A DNA stretch of 24,034 nt from Eutrophocola sp049446715 (GTDB lineage Bacteria > Pseudomonadota > Gammaproteobacteria > Pseudomonadales > Pseudohongiellaceae): assembly GCA_049446715.1 (NCBI GenBank), contig JBMTQX010000047.1:1-24034 (forward strand), read 5' to 3'. The position numbers were made by a program, and so were the translations under genes. Positions 7,342-14,702 of the stretch are shown here, piece by piece (within the stretch, counting starts at the first letter, position 1; each line of letters opens with the position of its first letter). A model generated the notes under the pieces. It made no database searches, was not told the origin of the DNA, and worked only from the letters and a program-made list of their open reading frames with translations.

Positions 7342-8811
7342 ATGACCAGTCGCCGCACATTTCTATCTGCCAGCATTGCCTCCCTGTCCGCCCTGGGCAT
7401 GCCCTCACTGCAGGCGCAGGCCGGCGATCTTACCGCGCTGTCACTGGTGGAGGCCTCGGCCCTGATCCGGCGTCGCGAAGTTTCCCCGGTCGAAATCACC
7501 CGGGCCTATCTTGATCGCATTGCCCAGCTGCAGCCCCTGGTCAATGCCTACAACACCGTGACAGCAGACGTTGCCATGGCCCAGGCACAGATCCTGGAGC
7601 AGGAACTCATGCGCGGGATCTGGCGTGGTCCGCTCCACGGCATCCCCATTGGCCTGAAAGACAATATTGATACGTCCGGCATTCTCACTACGGCATCCAG
7701 CACCCTGCTCAAGGACCGGATTCCTGATACGGATGCGCCCATCTATACGCGGTTGCGCGCAGCCGGTGCGATTCTGCTGGGCAAGCTCAACATGCATGAA
7801 TTCGCCTGGGGCGGCACGTCGGCTATTACGCATTTCGGACCTGTTCACAATCCCTGGCACCTGGACCATATTCCCGGCGGGTCTTCCGGTGGCTCTGCTG
7901 CGGCCATGGCGGCACGCATGTGCTGCGCGGCTTTGGGCACCGATACCCTGGCGTCCATTCGTTTGCCTGCAGCCTATTGCGGTGTGACCGGCCTCAAGGC
8001 CACCCATGGCCTGGCATCCATTCGCCACATAATTCCCGTGGCTGAATCGCTCGACCATGTCGGCCCGCTATGCGGCAGTGCTGCGGATGCCGCCGTCATG
8101 CTACAGGCCATGGCCGGCTTCGATCCACTCGACCCGGTCAGCATCCAGTCCGGCGATACTGATTACCTGGATGCCCTGGCGCGGCCGGTTAACCCCCTGC
8201 GCATCGGCCTGCCCACAGGCGATTACTTTGCCCGCCTGCACCCGGCGACGGAGGCCGCTGTGAATGAGGCACTGGTGGTACTCAATGGCATCACAACGGG
8301 TTCACAGGAAGTTACCCTCCCCACTGTGCCTGATTTCTCGCCACTGCTGGCAGAGAGCTATGCCTGGCATGAGGAGTATCTGGCCAATCCTGGCAATCAC
8401 GGCGCGTACGATCCCGTTACTCTGGAACGGCTGCTGGCAGCCGGTGCCGTCAGTGCCGCCGACTATATCCGGGCACAACAGGATATGGTGCGTGCAAGAC
8501 ATCAGGTCGCCGAGGTGTTCAACAGCGTGGACGTACTGATCACCCCCACTGCGCCCGGGTTGCCCGAGCGTATCGACAGTGCCATCAATCCCGCCGAAGC
8601 CTCCGGGGCAGAGCCATCGACCCGCAACACGGCTCCTTTCAACCTGTATGGCATTCCCACCATCTCAGTCCCGATCGGGTTCAGTGACGATGGCCTGCCC
8701 ATTGGCTTACAGATTTCCAGCGCCCACCTGCGCGAAGACATCCTGTTCAGCCTTGCCCATGCTTTCCAGCAGGCCACCACCTGGCATCTGCAGACGCCGC
8801 AACTGGCTTGA
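7342..8811 (+). CDS. Tat-exported amidase (amidase-signature family)
   Basis: A 489-residue amidase-signature enzyme, related to GatA but fitted with a twin-arginine signal (TSRRTFLSAS). I chose ATG 7342 with GGAG 7 bases upstream. An in-frame GTG at 7312 would bury the signal. The Ser-cisSer-Lys triad is visible: K106 in GLKDNID, S181 in GGSSGGS, and S205. The loop around S205 reads GTDTLASIRLPAAYCG instead of the family's near-invariant GTDTGGSIR, so two glycines that form the oxyanion hole are Leu and Ala. Other landmarks (KLNMHEFAWGGTS, SLDHVGP, FNLYGIPTISVPIGF) are normal. It could be active with altered specificity, or drifting. A terminator follows at 8912. Confidence 0.85.
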   Translation: MTSRRTFLSASIASLSALGMPSLQAQAGDLTALSLVEASALIRRREVSPVEITRAYLDRIAQLQPLVNAYNTVTADVAMAQAQILEQELMRGIWRGPLHGIPIGLKDNIDTSGILTTASSTLLKDRIPDTDAPIYTRLRAAGAILLGKLNMHEFAWGGTSAITHFGPVHNPWHLDHIPGGSSGGSAAAMAARMCCAALGTDTLASIRLPAAYCGVTGLKATHGLASIRHIIPVAESLDHVGPLCGSAADAAVMLQAMAGFDPLDPVSIQSGDTDYLDALARPVNPLRIGLPTGDYFARLHPATEAAVNEALVVLNGITTGSQEVTLPTVPDFSPLLAESYAWHEEYLANPGNHGAYDPVTLERLLAAGAVSAADYIRAQQDMVRARHQVAEVFNSVDVLITPTAPGLPERIDSAINPAEASGAEPSTRNTAPFNLYGIPTISVPIGFSDDGLPIGLQISSAHLREDILFSLAHAFQQATTWHLQTPQLA

Positions 8812-8911
8812 GATTGCAAGCCATACTCCAGGCCAGTCTGACGATTTTAATTACAGCTTGAGGGGATGTTTCACTACTGGATCTGAATCAATATCTACAG
8901 GGCTTACTCTT

Positions 8912-8934
8912 GGGCTGATGCAGCCCTCTTTTCT
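8912..8934 (+). terminator. Rho-independent terminator after the amidase
   Basis: A perfect 6-bp stem GGGCTG / CAGCCC with an ATG loop is followed at once by TCTTTTCT. It lies 100 bases after the amidase stop and 32 bases before the end of the convergent LysR gene. The minus strand lacks a U-tract, so it serves the rightward transcript. Confidence 0.7.
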
Positions 8935-8965
8935 CCTGCCAAAATAAAGAGGCTGCTTCCGCCAA

Positions 8966-9916
8966 CTACATATTTTCCTCTGTCACCACTTCCGTCAGGA
9001 TGCCGGCAAACTTTTCCATGGCGATGGCTTTCAGGTCAAAGGAGAGTTTCTGGAACAGATGACGGGATGACGAATTGATACGCCATGCGGCGACATGGTT
9101 GCGCACGACGGGTTCCTCGTCGAGTGACAGCACATGGATGGCGGCGCCCTTGCTCAACTCACTCTGCACGAACAGTTCCGGCAGGAAGGCCACTCCCAGG
9201 TTCATCATTACCATCTGGCACAGGGTATCAAGGCTGTTGCCTTCGTATTCCCGTTTCAGGCTCGCACCAAAGCGTTCGCACAACCCGGCAATCTGGCGGT
9301 GCAGGTGATAGTGGTCATCGATGGTGAGCACGGACTGGCCCTGCAGATCCTTGCCGCTGATGGTTTCCTTGCTCGCCAGTGGGTGGTTTTCCGACACCAC
9401 GATTTTGATAGGCTCGGTAAAAAGCGGCCGTATCCGGTTATCGGTGGACTCCATGGGCAGGACGGTCATGATGAGATCGAATGTGCCCTTGCTGAGACCA
9501 ACTTCAAGATCGCGGGGGTCGCCTTCACGCAGGTGCAGCTTCAGTTTTGGGTAGCGCTGGTGCAGCTCCGGTAACAGGTGAGGCAACAGGTGTGGCCCAA
9601 TGGTCGGCGAGACGCCCAGTCTGAAGGTACCACCCATATCGCGGTTGCTGCTGAGGGCGGTTTCCATCATGTACTGGTAACGGTCCAGGATATCCCTGGC
9701 GACCGGCAGCAATTCCCGCCCCTCTGGTGACAACAGGGTGCCGGCCCGGGAACGTTCGAACAATTGCACGCCAAGCGTCTCCTCCATGGCCACGACCTGG
9801 TTGGTGAGGGTGGGCTGGCTGATACCCAGCTTGGCAGCCGCTTTGCGAAAGTTCGAGGAACGCGCAATGGTGACAAAATACTCGAGCTGCTTGATGGTCG
9901 GTCGTTTCGTGCTCAT
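8966..9916 (-). CDS. OxyR-like LysR regulator lacking the peroxidatic cysteine
   Basis: A 316-residue LysR-type regulator. Residues 8-66 form the winged helix-turn-helix (KQLEYFVTIAR...SQPTLTNQVVAMEETLG). The effector domain follows OxyR closely: SPTIGPHLLPHLLPELHQRYPKL matches OxyR IPTVGPYLLP with Thr105 in place of E. coli Thr100. With a constant offset of five, OxyR Cys199 is His204, Cys208 is Cys213, and His218 is Glu223. It therefore cannot form the Cys199-Cys208 disulfide and is probably not a canonical peroxide sensor. I chose ATG 9916. A GTG at 9937 adds seven residues without a ribosome site. It is divergent from the ornithine decarboxylase operon, a layout common for LysR regulators and their targets. 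Confidence 0.85.
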   Translation of the reverse strand: MSTKRPTIKQLEYFVTIARSSNFRKAAAKLGISQPTLTNQVVAMEETLGVQLFERSRAGTLLSPEGRELLPVARDILDRYQYMMETALSSNRDMGGTFRLGVSPTIGPHLLPHLLPELHQRYPKLKLHLREGDPRDLEVGLSKGTFDLIMTVLPMESTDNRIRPLFTEPIKIVVSENHPLASKETISGKDLQGQSVLTIDDHYHLHRQIAGLCERFGASLKREYEGNSLDTLCQMVMMNLGVAFLPELFVQSELSKGAAIHVLSLDEEPVVRNHVAAWRINSSSRHLFQKLSFDLKAIAMEKFAGILTEVVTEENM

Positions 9917-9976
9917 GGCCTGCTGTAACCCCTGCACGGGCTTGCTGATAGAGTATCGTTATATAGATTGACTGGC

Positions 9977-9982
9977 ATTATA
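9977..9982 (-). promoter_or_regulatory. Candidate -10 box for the LysR gene
   Basis: TATAAT is read on the minus strand about 60 bases upstream of the LysR start. A second TATAAT lies at 10008-10013. Neither has a convincing -35 hexamer at 16-18 bases, so these are candidates only. The 386-bp gap 9917-10302 also contains the ornithine decarboxylase promoter and leader. Confidence 0.3.
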
Positions 9983-10142
9983 GCCCTGGCCTGCACTTTT
10001 TCGAGTCATTATACGGGGCGTGACGGGAGAAATTCCGTGTTCGATATGCCTGCAATCCGCTGAAATTTCATCGCTGAGAATCGGTCTAACCTACTGAATT
10101 AAAAGGCAAATAATTTCATTTCACAAAATCCGCAAAAAAATC

Positions 10143-10170
10143 TTTACACACCCAGAAAAAATTCTAAAAT
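10143..10170 (+). promoter_or_regulatory. Sigma-70-type promoter of the polyamine operon
   Basis: TTTACA (10143-10148) and TAAAAT (10165-10170) are separated by 16 bases in an A/T-rich context, a good sigma-70 match. Transcription would start near 10177, giving a leader of about 125 nt before the ornithine decarboxylase ATG. LysR-type regulators usually bind just upstream of such a promoter. Confidence 0.6.
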
Positions 10171-10205
10171 GCGCGCTCGCCAGGAATTCAGCACCTGTGC
10201 TTTCC

Positions 10206-10246
10206 TTGTTTCTAACCCGTGTTTTTAAACGCGTGTTTCTAACACC
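10206..10246 (+). repeat. Three tandem 13-14 bp repeats in the ornithine decarboxylase leader
   Basis: Three consecutive units, TTGTTTCTAACCC, GTGTTTTTAAACGC and GTGTTTCTAACACC, lie inside the predicted untranslated leader. The spacing (13-14 bp) and the shared GTTTyTAA core make them a clear imperfect tandem array. A regulatory role in the RNA or as a protein site is possible but not shown. Confidence 0.55.
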
Positions 10247-10302
10247 GAAGATAGCGGACTGCTCTGGCGCCTTGTTTGGTTGCGTATAGGGTGATTTATG
10301 CG

Positions 10303-11574
10303 ATGCATAAGTACAATTCTGTTTACGCAATGGTCAAAGCAATGCGGCCGGAACAACCCGTTTACTGTCTCCGCCCGTCTGCTGTAACCATTGCCACTCG
10401 TTGGTTCCAGGATAATTTTCCTGGTCGTGTTCTATTTGCCGTAAAAACCAATCCGGAATTTGTCCGGACGGTTTATGAAGCCGGTCTTGAGCATTTTGAT
10501 GTCGCCTCCCTGGGTGAGATCGAACTCGTCCATCGCACAGCCCCCGGGGCACGCATGTCCTTCATGCACCCGGTCAAAAGCCGTGAAGCGATACGCCGGG
10601 CCTACTTCGAATACGGCATCCGTGACTTTTCCCTGGACAGCCAGGCTGAACTGGACAAGATCCTGACGGAAACGGCTGGCGCCGAGGACCTGAACCTGTT
10701 CGTACGCATCAGCGTGTCGAACCGGCACAGCAATCATTCGCTGGCGGGCAAATTCGGCACCTCTGGCCAGGAAGCGGCGCAGCTGCTGTTCCGTGCCAGG
10801 CAGCATGCCGACAAGCTCGGTATCTGTTTCCATGCCGGTTCCCAGCTGATGAAGCCCGAAGCCTTCCGCATTGCCATGCAGGAAGCCAGCGCGCTCATCA
10901 TCAAGTCCGGTGTCATCATCGACATCATGGATGTGGGCGGCGGCTTTCCGTCCGTCTACCCGGGCCTGGTACCGCCACCTCTGAAAGACTATATCGAGGT
11001 CATCGTTGAGAGCTTCGAGGAGTCCATGGTGCTGGAGACCTGTGAGCTGTGGTGTGAACCCGGCCGCGCCCTGGTCGCTGAGGGGGCTTCACTGGTGGTG
11101 AAAGTGGAACTGCGCAAGGACGATGCCCTGTACCTGAACGACGGCACCTATGGCGGTCTGTTCGATGCCGGCCAGCCGGCCATGGTCTTCCCGGTGCGCA
11201 AGGTCAGTGCCTTTGATGAGTTCGCGGAAGAGGAACAGTTCCGTTTCTTCGGCCCGACCTGCGACAGCATTGACGCCATGGCTGGTCCGTTCACCCTACC
11301 CGGTGATATCGATGAAGGCGACTACATAGAAGTCGACAACATGGGTGCCTACAGCATCAGCATGCGTACCGACTTCAACCATTTCAGCGAGTACACGCAG
11401 GTCATCGTCGACAACGTGCCTTCACTGTCACTTTACCAGGGCGACCTGGAACAGGTTCCTGCACCGCTAAAAACCGGAAAAAAACACCATGCCCGTCTGC
11501 CCCGTTTGCAAAAAGCACCGGTTGGCGCTACGGTCAAGGCAATGATCAAGGAAACCCAACATGACGCAAGCTAA
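10303..11574 (+). CDS. Ornithine/diaminopimelate-type decarboxylase, probable ornithine decarboxylase
   Basis: A 423-residue alanine-racemase-fold PLP decarboxylase (fold III, group IV). Visible landmarks are K48 in FAVKTNP (the PLP Schiff base), GKFG near residue 150, a His in CFHAGSQ, the phosphate loop GGGFPSVYP, EPGRALVAEG, and Cys320 in GPTCDSID, the catalytic cysteine supplied across the dimer. The GPTCDSxD form is typical of ornithine (or ornithine/lysine) decarboxylases rather than DapF-pathway LysA. The product would be putrescine. I chose ATG 10303 with AGGGTG about 10 bases upstream. The reading frame can be extended back to 10276 only via TTG. The last 14 bases overlap the DHS-like gene, indicating translational coupling. 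Lysine or arginine as substrate is less likely but not excluded. Confidence 0.85.
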   Translation: MHKYNSVYAMVKAMRPEQPVYCLRPSAVTIATRWFQDNFPGRVLFAVKTNPEFVRTVYEAGLEHFDVASLGEIELVHRTAPGARMSFMHPVKSREAIRRAYFEYGIRDFSLDSQAELDKILTETAGAEDLNLFVRISVSNRHSNHSLAGKFGTSGQEAAQLLFRARQHADKLGICFHAGSQLMKPEAFRIAMQEASALIIKSGVIIDIMDVGGGFPSVYPGLVPPPLKDYIEVIVESFEESMVLETCELWCEPGRALVAEGASLVVKVELRKDDALYLNDGTYGGLFDAGQPAMVFPVRKVSAFDEFAEEEQFRFFGPTCDSIDAMAGPFTLPGDIDEGDYIEVDNMGAYSISMRTDFNHFSEYTQVIVDNVPSLSLYQGDLEQVPAPLKTGKKHHARLPRLQKAPVGATVKAMIKETQHDAS

Positions 11575-12607
11575 AGCCGACAAAACCGAGCAGTATCGCG
11601 CCGAGCTGTTGTCCAAAACCGTTGAGCACATAGACATCACCAGTTTCGATGCGCGTCCGATTATCGATGCCATGCGCAAGATGTCATTCACCTCGCGTGA
11701 TCTGGCCAATGCGGCCGAGATGTACAACGACATGCTGGCCGATGAGAAATGCTCCATCATCCTAACGATTGCCGGCTCCACCTCTGCCGGCGGCTGCATG
11801 GACCTGTACACCGACCTGGTGAAGCACAACATGGTGGATGCCATTGTCGCTACCGGTGCCACGATCGTGGACATGGACTTCTTTGAAGCCATGGGCTTCA
11901 AGCACTATCACGGTGCTGCCGACATGGACGATCGCGAACTGCGCGACCTGTACATCGACCGCATTTACGACACGCTGATCGATGAAAACGAACTGCAGGC
12001 CGTGGACCATGCCATTGCCGACATCGCGGATTCCCTGCCGGCCAAGTCCTACTCTTCCCGTGAGTTCATCCGTGAAATGGGCCGCTGGTGCGTGGATAAC
12101 GCCAAGAAGCACAACTCCCTGGTGGAAACCTGCTTCAAGCACAACGTGCCGATTTTCTGTCCGGCCTTCACCGACTCCAGCGCCGGTTTCGGCCTGGTCG
12201 TACACCAGGACCGCAACCCGGACAATCACATGACCCTGGATTCCATTCGTGATTTCCGCGAACTGACCGATATCAAGATCAAGGCCGGTACCACTGGCCT
12301 GCTCATGATCGGCGGCGGCGTGCCGAAAAACTTCACCCAGGACACCGTGGTCTGCGCGGAAATCCTCGGCAAGGAAGTGGACATGCACAAATACGCCATC
12401 CAGATCACCGTGGCCGACAGCCGCGATGGCGCCTGCTCCTCTTCTACCCTGAAGGAAGCCTGCAGCTGGGGCAAGGTGGACCTGGCCCGCGAGCAGATGG
12501 TGTTTGCCGAAGCCGGTTCCGTGCTGCCGCTGCTGGCCAGTGATGCCTGGCACCGAGGTCACTGGAAAAACCGCAAGGCGCGCGAATTCAGCACACTGTT
12601 CGCCTGA
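11561..12607 (+). CDS. Deoxyhypusine-synthase-like enzyme (probable polyamine-modifying)
   Basis: A 348-residue member of the deoxyhypusine synthase family, which transfers the aminobutyl group of spermidine using NAD. Bacteria have no eIF5A, so a different acceptor is expected, for example putrescine giving homospermidine. K305 in EACSWGK matches the catalytic lysine (human K329), and Glu299 and Trp303 match E323 and W327. The NAD-binding GGGVPK is present. However, GGGVPKNFTQD carries Asn and Asp where human H288 and N292 stand, and SRDGACSSS has Cys where D316 stands. So the spermidine site differs. AAGGAA precedes ATG 11561 inside the decarboxylase gene. The overlap and the putrescine-producing partner support a polyamine role. 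A terminator follows 8 bases after the stop. Confidence 0.85.
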   Translation: MTQAKADKTEQYRAELLSKTVEHIDITSFDARPIIDAMRKMSFTSRDLANAAEMYNDMLADEKCSIILTIAGSTSAGGCMDLYTDLVKHNMVDAIVATGATIVDMDFFEAMGFKHYHGAADMDDRELRDLYIDRIYDTLIDENELQAVDHAIADIADSLPAKSYSSREFIREMGRWCVDNAKKHNSLVETCFKHNVPIFCPAFTDSSAGFGLVVHQDRNPDNHMTLDSIRDFRELTDIKIKAGTTGLLMIGGGVPKNFTQDTVVCAEILGKEVDMHKYAIQITVADSRDGACSSSTLKEACSWGKVDLAREQMVFAEAGSVLPLLASDAWHRGHWKNRKAREFSTLFA

Positions 12608-12614
12608 ACCCCTG

Positions 12615-12650
12615 ATCCCGCCCGGGGCTTACCCGAGCGGGATTATTTTT
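12615..12650 (+). terminator. Rho-independent terminator of the polyamine operon
   Basis: ATCCCGCCCGGG and CCCGAGCGGGAT form a 12-position stem with one mismatch and a GCTTA loop. TATTTTT follows. It begins 8 bases after the DHS-like stop codon and closes the two-gene operon. Confidence 0.9.
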
Positions 12651-12867
12651 GTCTGCATTGATAGATATTATCTATAATTAATAGAAATAAATTATTTAAT
12701 AAATATCAATAGCAAGAAACTTCGAAAAGGAAAGACCGCAATAATCCGTCTGGCAGTCAATTCGGGGTAGAATCAGGGCTAACAATACAAAAGTCAGTAA
12801 CCACTTACTATAATATAAGCTACTGATTTTAAATGATATAAAAGAAATATCTGCAGAAAAACAGGCC
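12651..12867. other. A/T-rich intergenic segment
   Basis: 217 bases between the polyamine terminator and the end of the serine protease gene. Bases 12661-12720 hold only about 8 G/C of 60, and 12781-12840 about 14 of 60, far below the surrounding coding DNA. It includes the dyad ATAGAT-ATT-ATCTAT at 12661-12675. I see no credible gene, tRNA or promoter for a neighbour, because both flanking genes end here. Confidence 0.6.
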
Positions 12868-13674
12868 TTACTCGGCGATAACCTGCCTGATCCAGTCCTG
12901 GTGACTCGACACCCTTTCATACAACTGAATGGTGCCATACAAGCCCTGCACGGGTGGTGATTCGCCTTCTTCCAGTTCCCCCAGCGCGATACCCATCAGG
13001 ACCAGGCCATCCTCGGTTTCGAGCAAGGCCGGCCCGCCACTGTCGCCCAGGCTAGGTATGCCTTCCAGGTCCAGCGCCTGGTTGCCGATTTCACGGGGAT
13101 CATCAAAGCGGAAGGTCAACCACTGCCCGGCTTCCTCCACCCGGTTCTCGGCGCGGCGAAAGTGGCCGTCATTATTGCGCAATCCCAGCGTGCCGATGCC
13201 GGTGAACCCCCAGCCCAGCAGTGACAGCACCTGGTGGACTTCATGGATGTCGTGGTTGATCAGCACCGGCACCACACCCTCCACATCGCGATCCAGCCTC
13301 AGCAGGGCCAGGTCGACATCACGCATCTCGTCACCGGTGTTGCTCTGTGGATGCATTTCGAGCTGCGTCACCTGGTAGGTGCGACGGGCAATATTGACGG
13401 TGTAGGCTTCCTGGCGCGCCAGGGTGTCTGCCATGGGGGTTTCGCGGGCACAATGGGCAGCGGTAATAGCCCAGTGCGGACTAACAAGGGTGCCCATACA
13501 GCGCTTATTCCCATACCCCTGGTGCAGGAAAAACAGCTGTGGGTAGCGGGTTTCATCCACCCGGTAACGGCTGTCGGCCTTGTCGTGCCGAATGATGATT
13601 GCCTGGCTGGTTGCCGGCAGCACCAGCAGTGCCAGGCAGCCCAATAAGGCGAAAAATGCGGCCCGTACACGCAT
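12868..13674 (-). CDS. Secreted trypsin-like serine protease
   Basis: A 268-residue S1-family protease. The signal peptide is MRVRAAFFALLGCLALLVLPATSQA. The chymotrypsin-fold triad is complete: His74 in AITAAHC, Asp121 in DVDLALL, and Ser212 in GDSGGP. Cys59-Cys75 would be the usual disulfide around the His loop. It should act in the periplasm or outside the cell, cleaving peptides. The S1 pocket residue is not clear, so trypsin-like specificity is uncertain. I prefer ATG 13674 because it gives a clean signal peptide and a 13-nt gap to the upstream gene. ATG 13707 would add 11 residues and overlap that gene by 20 bases. It is the last gene of the minus-strand group running from mpl. Confidence 0.85.
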   Translation of the reverse strand: MRVRAAFFALLGCLALLVLPATSQAIIIRHDKADSRYRVDETRYPQLFFLHQGYGNKRCMGTLVSPHWAITAAHCARETPMADTLARQEAYTVNIARRTYQVTQLEMHPQSNTGDEMRDVDLALLRLDRDVEGVVPVLINHDIHEVHQVLSLLGWGFTGIGTLGLRNNDGHFRRAENRVEEAGQWLTFRFDDPREIGNQALDLEGIPSLGDSGGPALLETEDGLVLMGIALGELEEGESPPVQGLYGTIQLYERVSSHQDWIRQVIAE

Positions 13675-13687
13675 ACAGGCTGCCCGG

Positions 13688-13936
13688 TCAGTCGTCCTGT
13701 TTGTCATGATGCCGGCCAGCCACATCGGACACCCGGCCCACGCGATGCCTGGCCTGCTCTTCCCGAATGCGTGACATACCAATGTTGGGTTTGTACTTGT
13801 TGTTGGCCGACTCCTGGATCACCATCCAGGTGCGGTACAGAAAATACAGAATGCCGATAAAAACCAGCACCAGGATACCGACTATCATCCACTGATCACC
13901 GGTCAGGGCGCCTGGATTCTGAAGTGCTTCAAGCAT
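13688..13936 (-). CDS. Small single-span membrane protein, function unknown
   Basis: An 82-residue protein with one membrane helix, roughly residues 15-38 (WMIVGILVLVFIGILYFLYR), a short N-terminus and a charged C-terminal tail rich in Arg, His and Asp. GAGGGAT lies about 6 bases before the ATG, a good ribosome site, which supports it as a real gene despite its size. It is placed between the LON-domain gene (61-nt gap) and the secreted protease. No known family is recognised. Confidence 0.6.
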   Translation of the reverse strand: MLEALQNPGALTGDQWMIVGILVLVFIGILYFLYRTWMVIQESANNKYKPNIGMSRIREEQARHRVGRVSDVAGRHHDKQDD

Positions 13937-13997
13937 GGGTTATCCCTCGAAAAAGGTCCGATTATAAGAATTGGCCAGTCGAATGCCAGCCGGCCCG

Positions 13998-14615
13998 CTA
14001 GAGGCCGCGGCTGTCCTGCTGGTTGATGGAGCGAATGTAGAGCTCGATCTGCTCGAGCCGGTCGAAGGGATCGGAGAGTTCCAGCAGTGCCTGCTTGTCA
14101 CGATTGGCAATGGGCAGCAGTTCACTCAGGCGCCAGGCGATTTCCCGCAGATTCTCAAAACTGATGTCGAGCTTGAGTTCTTCGATTGCCGGATGCTTCG
14201 AAAGGCCCTGCAACAGATCGACATATTCGCGAAATTGCTCGCCCACATCGACCGGGTCGGAATCCACCGAATCAAACTCCCGAAACACCACCTCCGCCAT
14301 GCACAGGTCATTGTCCTCCCGCCAGGACTCGATCACCTTGAACGTGGTATGCCCCTCCACGGTGATGCCCAGCAGGCCGTTGGGCAGCTGGTTCCAGTCC
14401 ACCACGTTGCTGTAGGTACCGATACGATGAATATCCAGCTTCTGCCCGGGGCGCGCCACCTCACTGCCCGTCTCGATCAGTACCACGCCGAAACCGGTCT
14501 GGTCTTTCAGGCACTGGCGAATCATGTCCACGTAACGCGACTCGAAAATCTGCAGTGAAATCCTGCCCTTGGGAAACAGGATGGAATTCAGCGGAAAAAG
14601 CGGAATCGTTTCCAA
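13998..14615 (-). CDS. LON substrate-binding domain protein
   Basis: A 205-residue stand-alone N-terminal LON domain (the substrate-recognition part of Lon protease) without the ATPase or protease parts. The family opening IPLFPLNSILFPKGRISLQIFE is present, followed by the segment RIGTYSNVVDWNQLPNGLLGI. The start is TTG at 14615, placed by the standard position of the PLFPL motif, with TGAGA a short distance upstream. An ATG is not available there. Family members are widespread in proteobacteria and their role is not well defined. It lies 87 nt downstream of mpl on the same strand, with a small hairpin (GGCTC / GAGCC) in the gap that lacks a U-tract. Confidence 0.85.
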   Translation of the reverse strand: METIPLFPLNSILFPKGRISLQIFESRYVDMIRQCLKDQTGFGVVLIETGSEVARPGQKLDIHRIGTYSNVVDWNQLPNGLLGITVEGHTTFKVIESWREDNDLCMAEVVFREFDSVDSDPVDVGEQFREYVDLLQGLSKHPAIEELKLDISFENLREIAWRLSELLPIANRDKQALLELSDPFDRLEQIELYIRSINQQDSRGL

Positions 14616-14702
14616 TGTTGTCTCAGTTAATGTCTGTCGTGGTCGAAGACCGGGGCTGGCTCGACAGAGCCGTCATCCGGAAAGAAATCATGTGACACTG
14701 GC

